Below are positions 29,071-36,000 of a stretch of 56,890 nucleotides of DNA, piece after piece. Positions within the stretch are counted from its first letter, which is position 1. Each line of letters begins with the position of its first letter. Source of the DNA: Desulfitibacter alkalitolerans DSM 16504 (GTDB taxonomy: Bacteria > Bacillota > DSM-16504 > Desulfitibacterales > Desulfitibacteraceae); contig NZ_KK211105.1 in the NCBI RefSeq assembly GCF_000620305.1, positions 190,812-247,701 of the forward strand. Reading direction: 5' to 3'. The translations under genes were made by a program, and so were the position numbers. The notes under the pieces were generated by a model. That model made no database searches. It had not been told where the DNA came from and saw only the letters and a list, made by a program, of their open reading frames with translations.

Positions 29071-30432
29071 ATGAGTAAATTACTTATGGAAGCGGTAATG
29101 TTTTTTCGCAGTGAAGAGGGCTTTAAAAGGCTTATGGATAGTTTTGTTAAGAATTATATTAGTTTAGGTAGAATTGGAGGAACTGTCAAGCTCACTAAAA
29201 CAAGCATGGAGGAGAGAGAAGCTTTATCAGGGATTATGGGAAAAGACTATAGTAATCAGGAAGATATTTCTATTTCTCTGGCTGATTTTCAAAAAGCCTT
29301 GAATAATACAAAGTTTGCCAACCTGGACTTAAAAGACCTTCTTATCGCTTTTACAGGTGGTAATTTGCTAACACGTATGCAGAAAGAAGAGAAATATGGC
29401 CAGGAAAAAGAATCTTTTTTCGCTGAATTAAAACAAATTCACAAAGGTAATAATAGCAGACTAATTTTAGATTACATACAAAGCAAAGGTTCCAGCACCA
29501 GGGGAGTTCACCAGATTTATGATAAGGACCATTCATTTCTAAAAGCTCTGCTTGACACGGTTTTAAATGCGGTGGAAGAATTGCCGGAGGGATACGAAAG
29601 ATTACCTGTCTTTGCAAGCCGAATAACAAAGGATCCCCATGCTTTTGACCTGAGTTCAGATAGGGGACGTTTACTTGTTCTAGCTTTACAAATTATATTA
29701 TCAAACAGAGAAAAATCATATAGAATTATTTCTACTCCCAGTGCAGAACAGGTGACGGAGATTTTGGGTAATTTTAATATTATTCGGGATGATCTCCTTA
29801 ATTTTGTAACCTGTGCAGGTCTTTTGGGGCATAAAGATGGATTGGTTATTCCTATGTGGCAGGAGGCTATAAAGGATAAAATTGTATTAAACGTTCCATT
29901 AAGAGAAATAGTCAGGATTGCCTCCTTTGTTCCAGTCACTTATGGAAACTGTGCTGCTATTCGTAGTGAGCAGACTGGAACCAGTAGTGAGAAAGCAGTA
30001 TTTATTGTTGAAAACTCTGGTGTTTTTTCTGAAATTGTTGATTGGTTTATTGATAAAAATGGAAATCTACCGCCCATAATATGCACACATGGGCAATTTA
30101 AGTTAGCAGCTCTATTGTTAATGGATAAGCTAGTTAAAAACGGAATCGACCTTTATTATTCAGGTGACTTTGACCCAGAAGGGCTGCAAATGGCCCAGCG
30201 ACTTATAGAGAGATATCCCACAGCTCTAAAACTATGGCGCTATACAGTTGACGATTATGAACGCTGTCTTTCTGATATCGCGCTAACGCAATCACGGGTG
30301 AATAAATTAAAAGCTATTAATTCACCTAATTTAATTAGTTTAAAAGAAAGAATGGTAGCAAACTGCAGAGCAGGCTACCAGGAACATTTACTTCCATTAT
30401 TAATAAGCGATTTGGACTGCTTCAAAGTGTAA
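29071..30432 (+). CDS. jetD: Wadjet JetD (DUF2399), Toprim nuclease
   Basis: This 453-residue protein has a C-terminal Toprim/DUF2399 domain: the glutamate in VENSGVFSEIV near 313 and the DxD of YYSGDFDPEGL near 361 are the expected metal ligands. JetD resembles the topoisomerase VI A/Spo11 nuclease and cleaves plasmid DNA once the SMC complex has sensed a small circle. The start follows GGAGG with a 5-base gap, 28 bases after jetC. With jetA, jetB and jetC this makes an apparently complete and undamaged Wadjet system. Confidence 0.9.
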   Translation: MSKLLMEAVMFFRSEEGFKRLMDSFVKNYISLGRIGGTVKLTKTSMEEREALSGIMGKDYSNQEDISISLADFQKALNNTKFANLDLKDLLIAFTGGNLLTRMQKEEKYGQEKESFFAELKQIHKGNNSRLILDYIQSKGSSTRGVHQIYDKDHSFLKALLDTVLNAVEELPEGYERLPVFASRITKDPHAFDLSSDRGRLLVLALQIILSNREKSYRIISTPSAEQVTEILGNFNIIRDDLLNFVTCAGLLGHKDGLVIPMWQEAIKDKIVLNVPLREIVRIASFVPVTYGNCAAIRSEQTGTSSEKAVFIVENSGVFSEIVDWFIDKNGNLPPIICTHGQFKLAALLLMDKLVKNGIDLYYSGDFDPEGLQMAQRLIERYPTALKLWRYTVDDYERCLSDIALTQSRVNKLKAINSPNLISLKERMVANCRAGYQEHLLPLLISDLDCFKV

Positions 30433-30467
30433 ACAGATTAATGGGTAATACGAATGGAGGGAGAAAG

Positions 30468-31532
30468 ATGGACAAAGAATTTCATTATTATATAACTTAT
30501 TTAGTAGCATTAAGAGCTGGTTTTAGTTCAACGAATTCATATTTGTTAGCCTACTCAAGTCAGTATGTAGATGACAATGACATTATTTTTGAGATTAACA
30601 TTGGGTCCCCTAATTACTACAGTAATTATATTAGTCAAACAATCAATATTCTCAAACCAAAAAACAGACTGTTCAGAATTTATCCTCTTTTTCACTTTAT
30701 ACCTGGAGAACCTTTGGAAGACAATGCTAGACGAAAGGACGGTAAACTTCATACACTAAATACGACTCCTGATAGCAATAACGCTAGAAAAATTCTGGAA
30801 CTAGCATTCAATAGTAGAAATATTTATAGAATTGGTATAGCCAGCCATGCTTTTGTAGATACATGGGCCCATCAAAATTTTACAGGATATTATGATGAAT
30901 TTAATGCAATGAAGAATTTACTACAAAAACCACTTCCTAGAATCGGACATGCTGGTGCTGGACATAAACCAGACCGACCCGCCATTACCTGGGAGGACTG
31001 CAGACTAGTTAATTCTTTAGAAATAAGAAATAACAAGGATCTCTTTTTAAAAGCTGCTGGACGTTTATTCGAAGAACTCCGTTTATATGTCAAACCAGAA
31101 TGCCGAAAAGATTTGATAACTGAAGACAGAGATGAATTAGTTAGAGATATTAGTGAAGCAATTGGGGAAGCAGATCAAATAAATAAATATAGAGATGCTA
31201 GAATTGAGAGATACAAAAAGATTGCTTTAAGTAATGAGTATGGAAGGATAAAATTAAAAGAATATGATCCGGATGATTGGATGGATGAGGCAGTAAACGA
31301 GAATATCAAAGGGTTCCGAATGAGGGGGAAAAAGGCAGTTTTTAGATTTATTAAGAGTTCGATTTCTAATACAATTACTTCATTTAAGGATGTATACTCC
31401 TGGAAAAAACCTGGCAAGTATGAGGAAACAAACTGGTACAAATTTCAAGAGGCTGTTAAGGCTCATCAAAAAGAAGCTGAAGCGCTTTTGTTTATGTCAA
31501 CCTTTAATAAATTGGAGTTAAAAAACTGGTAG
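30468..31532 (+). CDS. DUF6765-like protein of unknown function
   Basis: This 354-residue protein contains FHYYITYLVALRAGF and an AYSSQYVDDND segment near the N-terminus, and IGIASHAFVDTWAHQNFTGY near residue 125. These fit my memory of the DUF6765 family. The spaced His and Asp residues resemble the metal-binding helices of zinc-dependent phospholipase C, so a hydrolase role is a hypothesis. ATG 30468 follows GGAGGGAG. It begins 36 bases after jetD on the same strand and may be co-transcribed. The C-terminal third is basic and helical. There is no signal peptide. Confidence 0.6.
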   Translation: MDKEFHYYITYLVALRAGFSSTNSYLLAYSSQYVDDNDIIFEINIGSPNYYSNYISQTINILKPKNRLFRIYPLFHFIPGEPLEDNARRKDGKLHTLNTTPDSNNARKILELAFNSRNIYRIGIASHAFVDTWAHQNFTGYYDEFNAMKNLLQKPLPRIGHAGAGHKPDRPAITWEDCRLVNSLEIRNNKDLFLKAAGRLFEELRLYVKPECRKDLITEDRDELVRDISEAIGEADQINKYRDARIERYKKIALSNEYGRIKLKEYDPDDWMDEAVNENIKGFRMRGKKAVFRFIKSSISNTITSFKDVYSWKKPGKYEETNWYKFQEAVKAHQKEAEALLFMSTFNKLELKNW

Positions 31533-31829
31533 ATCTTATATATACTCAAACTAGCGTACTCACAAGCTGTTACATTTATAGTGTTATTTATAGCTGGTAG
31601 AGTAACATTTATTAAAATTTATCAAGAATATATTCCAATTAGAACATGTGTTTGATATACTTAAACAAACAATCGTTCGTAGTATTATCAAATGTATCAA
31701 TTAGTAATAGAATTATACTAATATTATTGCTATGTCTTTTGAAGAATAAATCAATGTTCACGGTTAACTTAATTTGCCTCAAGCTATTTGGTTAAGCTGT
31801 TTACCTGAATATTAGGTAGGTGTTTCGAT
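31533..31829. other. Intergenic region, 297 bases
   Basis: This very AT-rich stretch separates the DUF6765-like gene from the Cap5-like gene. I see no gene relic, terminator or convincing promoter pair in it. Confidence 0.5.
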
Positions 31830-32834
31830 ATGCCAAAAGAAGTAACTAGGAATATAAAAAAAGAAATCGAACGAGAATTATGGGCTCGTGCAGCAGGACG
31901 TTGTCAGTTTGAAGGATGCAATCGTCTGCTTTATAAGTCACCAATAACGCAAGAAAGAGTCAATATTTCTGAAAAGGCTCACATTTATTCTGTTTCGGAG
32001 GATGGCCCGCGTGGTTGGGGTCCGTTTAAAACTAATATAAACGGATTAAATAATATAGACAACCTCATGTTAATGTGTCACGACTGTCATAAAACTATTG
32101 ATCAAGATAAAGAAGGAGCCAAATACTCGAGTTCTCTACTACAAGAATGGAAACAGAATCACGAGCTAAGGGTTGTAGCTGTAACTGGGATTTCCTCCAA
32201 TAAAAAGTCTTATGTTGTTTTCTATGGAAGTAATATAAGCGAGCAAAAATCTTCCATCGATAAATATGAGGCTTTCAGTGCAATGTTTCCCAATCGATAC
32301 CCCGCAGATGAACGGCCAATAATTCTTTCAATGTCATGCTCTCACCAAGATAATTCTCCTGATTTCTGGCATACAGAAACTCACCATCTTAAGACAATAT
32401 TCTCAATACATATTAAACAGAGAATAGAGGAACTAGATACTGTACATTTTTCGGTTTTTGCTTTAGCACCAATGCCATTATTAATTCAAATGGGAGCTCT
32501 ATTTACAGATAAAGTTGAGGTTGATGTGTATCAACCAATAAGAGAACCAAAAACATGGCAATGGCAGGAATACCCTGAAGGATTTGAGTTTATTATTAAG
32601 GAACCAGCCACATATAGCCATCAACCTGCATTAGTAATTTCCATAAGCGATAGAATTAAACATGATCGAGTTTTTAGCGTATTAGGTAATAATGTATCAA
32701 TTTGGGAACTGACAGTTGACCACACTTTTATTGGTAATGACACGATTAGAGCACAAGCTCAACTGTCAATGATGAGAAATGCAATAAGAATGACTGGAAT
32801 ATTAGCAGTCCTGAAGGTTATGCCAAATGGTTAG
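31830..32834 (+). CDS. cap5: HNH-SAVED CBASS effector (Cap5-like), probably C-terminally short
   Basis: The N-terminal 115 residues form an HNH nuclease of the CBASS Cap5 type: CQFEGC, AHIYSVSEDGPRG with the catalytic-type His, then NLMLMCHDCHKTIDQD and EWKQNHE. Residues about 120-334 resemble a SAVED cyclic-nucleotide sensor, including APMPLLIQMGALFTDK and a YQ...WQW region. Cap5 is a DNase switched on by a cyclic oligonucleotide. At 334 residues it is roughly 50 shorter than family members I remember and stops at LKVMPNG, about where the last SAVED strand should read like a FPAMP motif. No CD-NTase cyclase gene is found in this window, and only a relic of an E2-like partner follows, so this looks like an orphan effector. 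Confidence 0.72.
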   Translation: MPKEVTRNIKKEIERELWARAAGRCQFEGCNRLLYKSPITQERVNISEKAHIYSVSEDGPRGWGPFKTNINGLNNIDNLMLMCHDCHKTIDQDKEGAKYSSSLLQEWKQNHELRVVAVTGISSNKKSYVVFYGSNISEQKSSIDKYEAFSAMFPNRYPADERPIILSMSCSHQDNSPDFWHTETHHLKTIFSIHIKQRIEELDTVHFSVFALAPMPLLIQMGALFTDKVEVDVYQPIREPKTWQWQEYPEGFEFIIKEPATYSHQPALVISISDRIKHDRVFSVLGNNVSIWELTVDHTFIGNDTIRAQAQLSMMRNAIRMTGILAVLKVMPNG

Positions 32835-33134
32835 AGTATCAGATGAATATGAAACAAAATAAAACTATTGAAATGAAAGAAACTGGCTCATGGAGAAATT
32901 GGTATTATTAATGATTACAGTGAATTATTTGCACTTAACACTCCAGAGCAGGTTATTGATGCAATAAATTTATTAGGAATGAAAAAACGACTTGCAAACA
33001 AAAAACTATGTCCTTGTGGTTGTAAAAAGCGACTAGGTGCATGTTCATTTCGGCATATAGTAAATAGTTTCAGAAAAATGGCTCCGAGACAGTGGTTCAA
33101 ATATCATGTCGATAATCTTGGAAGCGGAATGTAG
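32827..33134 (+). pseudogene. Remnant of an E2-like CBASS partner gene
   Basis: ATG 32827 overlaps the Cap5-like stop and reads MVRVSDEYETK before a TAA. Further on, the frame from about 32877 to TAG 33132-33134 reads AHGEIGIINDYSELF and then a cysteine cluster, CPCGCKKRLGACSF. This combination (HGxxGIxxxY followed by a SEC-C-like CPCGxxKKL) resembles the C-terminus of the E2-like proteins that accompany CD-NTases in short type II CBASS. The expected 100 or so central residues are missing and the frames do not match, which fits an internal deletion. The family match is from memory. Confidence 0.42.
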
Positions 33135-33144
33135 TATTTCTAAT

Positions 33145-33174
33145 TTGACTTCATGATATCATATGTGATACTAT
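33145..33174 (+). promoter_or_regulatory. Promoter and probable HicB operator
   Basis: TTGACT at 33145-33150 lies 18 bases from TACTAT at 33169-33174. The spacer holds two overlapping palindromes, ATGATATCAT at 33153-33162 and TATCA-TATG-TGATA at 33157-33170. HicB antitoxins usually repress their own operon, so this is the natural operator. Regulation itself is inferred. Confidence 0.5.
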
Positions 33175-33194
33175 ATTTACAAGGAGGTGACCTT

Positions 33195-33360
33195 GTGGTG
33201 GGAGTGGAAAGTATAATAGACAAGATGAAAAGGCAGCCTAACGGGATAAAATACAATGAAGCTGCTAGAGTTTTAAAGGAATATGGTTATCAATTAGTTA
33301 GAAAAAAATCCTTTAAAAGCTGTCTATATAAAAGATATTCTTAGAAGAATAGAAAAGTAG
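33195..33360 (+). pseudogene. hicA: HicA toxin gene with internal deletion
   Basis: GTG 33195, with GGAGG 7 bases upstream, begins VVGVESIIDKMKRQPNGIKY and continues to YGYQLVRKK, the normal first half of a HicA mRNA interferase. The conserved GSH block with the catalytic histidine should come next but is absent. The original frame runs into TAG at 33342. In another frame the sequence continues KAVYIKDILRRIEK to TAG 33358-33360, which is the usual HicA C-terminus. About 20 central codons have therefore been lost with a frame change, and the toxin must be inactive. Confidence 0.75.
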
Positions 33361-33380
33361 GAACTCCCATCCTAGAAACA

Positions 33381-33734
33381 ATGGACAAAAAAGACATTAA
33401 GTACTTTATGAGTTTACCGTATAATTATATAATACAACCAATTACTGATGAAAGTGGAAGTTATTATTACGGAAGGGTGTTAGAGCTAGATGGTTGCCAT
33501 AGTACAGGAGAAACGTTTAATGAAGCTTACGAAAATCTACTAGAAGCAATGGAGGGTTGGCTAGAGGTAAAATTACAGTATAATGATCCAATACCTGAGC
33601 CTGTGGTTGATGATGGATATAGCGGAAAGTTTGTTGTTAGACTACCTAAAAGCCTCCATAAAAAGTTGGCCATTGAAGCAGAAAAGGAAGGAATATCTCT
33701 GAACCAATATGCAATGTATAAGTTAAGCAAGTAA
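33381..33734 (+). CDS. hicB: HicB antitoxin
   Basis: This 117-residue protein has the partially degraded RNase H-like HicB fold at the N-terminus (YYYGRVLELDGCHSTGETFNEA) and a ribbon-helix-helix C-terminus (GKFVVRLPKSLHKKLAIEAE, then EGISLNQYAMYKL). The RHH part binds DNA; the N-terminal part normally neutralises HicA. It is full length although the toxin gene upstream is broken, so it may survive only as a repressor or as an antidote to a HicA elsewhere. The ATG has no good ribosome binding site, and a small TAGGA/TCCTA hairpin (33358-33375) lies just upstream. Confidence 0.85.
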   Translation: MDKKDIKYFMSLPYNYIIQPITDESGSYYYGRVLELDGCHSTGETFNEAYENLLEAMEGWLEVKLQYNDPIPEPVVDDGYSGKFVVRLPKSLHKKLAIEAEKEGISLNQYAMYKLSK

Positions 33735-33763
33735 TAAGACTTTGCTGCTGCAAGAGGTGCATT

Positions 33764-34042
33764 ATGACTAATGCAATTGTGGGAAAAAGCGACCACTTAA
33801 TTGAATACCTTGATGAAGCTTTTGCCAAGGCAGATAAAATAAGAATTATTGTTTCATTTTTTATGGAATCTGGAACTAAGCTTATTACTCCACTTTTAAA
33901 AGATGCATTAAATCGAGGGGCAGAAGTGCAGATTATAACCGGAACATACATGTCCATAACAGAGCCGTCAGCTATATACTATTTGTTCGATAAGTTAGGC
34001 GACAATCTGAACATTAGATTCTATAGTGACAGATTCCTTTAA
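33764..34042 (+). pseudogene. N-terminal fragment of a PLD-domain DEAD/DEAH helicase
   Basis: The 92-residue reading frame encodes the first half of a phospholipase D-like nuclease domain (KIRIIVSFFMESGTKLITPLL, then RGAEVQIITGTYMSITEP and NIRFYSD). In the helicase family I have in mind, the PLD domain is fused in front of an SF2 helicase and continues with an HPK catalytic motif. Here the frame is cut right after FYSDR by a junction to a distant part of what looks like the same helicase. The ribosome binding site is GCAAGAGGTG. No catalytic HxK remains. Confidence 0.6.
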
Positions 34043-34141
34043 AAGAGTTAGACCTTATGCACCTCTAGGCTATTTTAGTGGTACAGTCAAAGAGATTAAT
34101 ACAGATATCTGCTTTGCAACTGTTCAAACACTATCTAGATA
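34028..34141 (+). pseudogene. Internal fragment of an SF2 helicase
   Basis: In the frame next to the PLD fragment the sequence reads DSFKRVRPYAPLGYFSG and then DICFATVQTLSRYE. This is typical of the stretch between motifs Ia and II of DEAD/DEAH restriction-type helicases, where FATVQTL precedes the DEAH box. Coding similarity stops at about 34141, where methyltransferase sequence begins in another frame. It is probably part of the same original gene as the PLD fragment, brought close by deletion. Confidence 0.5.
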
Positions 34142-34144
34142 TGA

Positions 34145-34495
34145 GAGTTTGATGGCATCTGGGCATGCGCAACGCTGCTGCATCTGCCTCGAAACCATAT
34201 CAATAACGTTATTTCAAAGCTTATTAAGGCGCTCAAGATAAATGGCATCATTTATGCTTCCTTTAAGCATGGAAGTAAAGAAGAGTTTAGAAACGGCAGG
34301 GTTTTTAACTACTATAATGAAGGCACAATTAGTGAAGTGTTTAATAAACATGAGGAATTGGAATTAATAAAAATTTGGGTGACGGAGGATGTTAGACCTG
34401 GAAGAAGCACAACAATGGCTGAATGTTTTAGTGAAAAGAGTTTCTTAAGAATAAATATTTATAGGGGCAAATTATATAAGAAGAAGGTGCAATAA
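34145..34495 (+). pseudogene. C-terminal fragment of a class I SAM-dependent methyltransferase
   Basis: From 34145 to the TAA at 34493-34495 the frame reads EFDGIWACATLLHLPRNHIN, then GIIYASFKHGS and WVTEDVRPGR. This is the second half of a TehB/Methyltransf_11-type domain (FDGIWACASLLH motif). The SAM-binding GxGxG half is missing and a TGA precedes the fragment directly, so it is a relic. Its stop overlaps the start of the intact DUF6904-like gene by one base, so the two were once an operon. Confidence 0.62.
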
Positions 34496-35265
34496 TGTTA
34501 ATAGTTAGAAATACAGAAAATCTAGCAGGTGTTAGTATAAGTGGTGATTTCTATGATTTAGATAAATTAGTGGAGGCACTATATACTATAACTATTGATG
34601 AGTTTTCAGAAAAGCATACAAAGCATATTAGGATTTCAACTCGGGTATTAGGGCTTTGCTATGATGTCAGACACGCTTTGCAGGGTGATAGAGAGGTAGA
34701 GCTATTAGATAATGAAATGGACGAAGACAAAATGAAGTTCCACTCAATCATTACCCCTAAAAAGAACGTTTATTACAAGTGTAATTACCTTTACCCTGAG
34801 ATGTTTTTTGTGATGCTTGCCTTAAATGAGCTTGTTAAAATTAGGTATAAGGAGCTATCAAAATCAAAAAGTTATTTTACTGATGCATTTGATAAGAATG
34901 TTATCTGGGACGACACTATAGCAACGATTAGAGGATTTCAAGGAGAGGTAATGAAGTGTGTTAAAGAAATACTTTCTGAGAATGCATTTGCAAGATGGTT
35001 AAAGCTTATGAACAGTGACTATATTTATATCCAGAATATTGCAGGGCAATATATTGACTTGTTAAATATCAAATATATTGCCATGGATAGGGAAAAAAGA
35101 CTAAAGAACTTTAATAAGATTGCCAAAAGAATTGTAGAGTTTAGCAGCGATACTGACCATAATGAAATAAAGAAGGTTGTGGTAGAGGCAGCTAAAGAAT
35201 ATGGCACCTGTGAGGGAAATATACGTATACAGGGTGTTGAATACCCAGATGATGTTACTTGGTAA
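34495..35265 (+). CDS. DUF6904-like protein of unknown function
   Basis: This intact 256-residue gene begins at an ATG with AAGAAGGTG upstream and overlaps the methyltransferase relic by one base. The opening VRNTENLAGVSISGDFYDLDKLVEALY and the RVLGLCYDVRHALQGDREVE segment fit my memory of DUF6904. The protein appears soluble and mixed alpha/beta with a helical C-terminus. No catalytic motif is obvious. The coupling to methyltransferase and helicase relics suggests it was part of a modification or defence module. The last 28 bases of the gene and the 10 bases after its stop recur at 37823-37860. Confidence 0.6.
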   Translation: MLIVRNTENLAGVSISGDFYDLDKLVEALYTITIDEFSEKHTKHIRISTRVLGLCYDVRHALQGDREVELLDNEMDEDKMKFHSIITPKKNVYYKCNYLYPEMFFVMLALNELVKIRYKELSKSKSYFTDAFDKNVIWDDTIATIRGFQGEVMKCVKEILSENAFARWLKLMNSDYIYIQNIAGQYIDLLNIKYIAMDREKRLKNFNKIAKRIVEFSSDTDHNEIKKVVVEAAKEYGTCEGNIRIQGVEYPDDVTW

Positions 35266-35499
35266 CATAGTGACCTGAAATTTAGAATCATAAAGACCTG
35301 ACACCTCTTGCTGGAAAGAGGATAATTATGATGTAAAAATTTTAAAGGAAGCGTGCAATAATGTAGGTAGACAAATGAAGAAAGGCGTTAGGTCAGAACT
35401 GTAGAAGTTCTCTGGTATTTTTATAAGAAGCAATATAACTGGTATAATATTACATTATGATAAGGTAACAAATAAGATGCTGAAAGAAATGCATTTAAA
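35266..35499 (+). promoter_or_regulatory. Intergenic region with an extended -10 promoter element
   Basis: TGGTATAAT at 35440-35448 is a perfect extended -10 element 52 bases before the PIN-domain fragment. Two short open stretches (about 35288-35403 and 35407-35503) have protein-like composition without start codons and may be decayed ends of small genes, but I cannot assign them. Confidence 0.35.
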
Positions 35500-35763
35500 A
35501 TGAAAAAGTTAGGTAAAGCTGTTTGCAATTCAAGCCCTATAATAGGCTTGGCGATATTAGATTCTGTCTATTTATTATGGGAGGTGTTTGATGAAGTTTA
35601 TGTAACAGAAGCTGTGTATAAAGAGGTTGTTAGTCGTGGGAGAAATTATACTGGTTCCAATGAACTGAGCAAGGCTGTTAAAGATGGAAATATTAAAATC
35701 TATTCTGTTAAAGATACAGTTCTTGTTAACCGTTTTACAGGAAAGCTACATAAAATTAAATAA
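35500..35763 (+). pseudogene. Truncated PIN-domain toxin (DUF3368-like)
   Basis: The 87-residue frame starts AVCNSSPIIGLAILDSVYLL, the standard opening of DUF3368 PIN proteins, and continues with EVYVTEAVYKEVVSRG. In complete members, the LH reached at the end (GKLHKIK) is followed by GExE and then by the second half with LLDD and further acidic residues. Here translation stops after LHKIK. The nuclease active site is thus incomplete and the toxin should be dead. No intact antitoxin gene is adjacent. Confidence 0.6.
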
Positions 35764-35803
35764 TATCTTGGATAAGACTAACGAACGCTGCGAGGAAGAA
35801 CCA

Positions 35804-35942
35804 ATGTCTTTTGAAGATATTACTAAAGAAGTTGAAGCAGTGAGAAGGAAAAGGTATGAGCAAGGTTAAAATAGTAGTAGATGCCGCTTCTGTTCCTTAT
35901 CCGATCATATTGACAATATTGTTACTAAAGATAAAACCGTAA
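35804..35942 (+). pseudogene. Remnant of a second antitoxin-PIN toxin pair
   Basis: MSFEDITKEVEAVRRKRYEQG (35804-35869), with an AGGAA ribosome binding site, looks like the C-terminal tail of an antitoxin. It overlaps ATG 35856, which opens MSKVKIVVDAASVPYPII, the first beta strand and first aspartate of a PIN domain. Stops follow at 35867 and 35940. The overlapping order and the KIVVD start are typical of toxin-antitoxin pairs. Both parts are too short to work. Confidence 0.4.
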
Positions 35943-36000
35943 ACACTTGTGTAATATCGGTGTAGGAATACAGCAAAGGAATTGGAAGGGAAGTGATATT

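Noticed and set aside
33153-33344. An intact 63-residue HicA toxin starting at ATG 33153
   Set aside because: The ATG overlaps the promoter region, the ribosome binding site points to GTG 33195, and the catalytic GSH block is missing.
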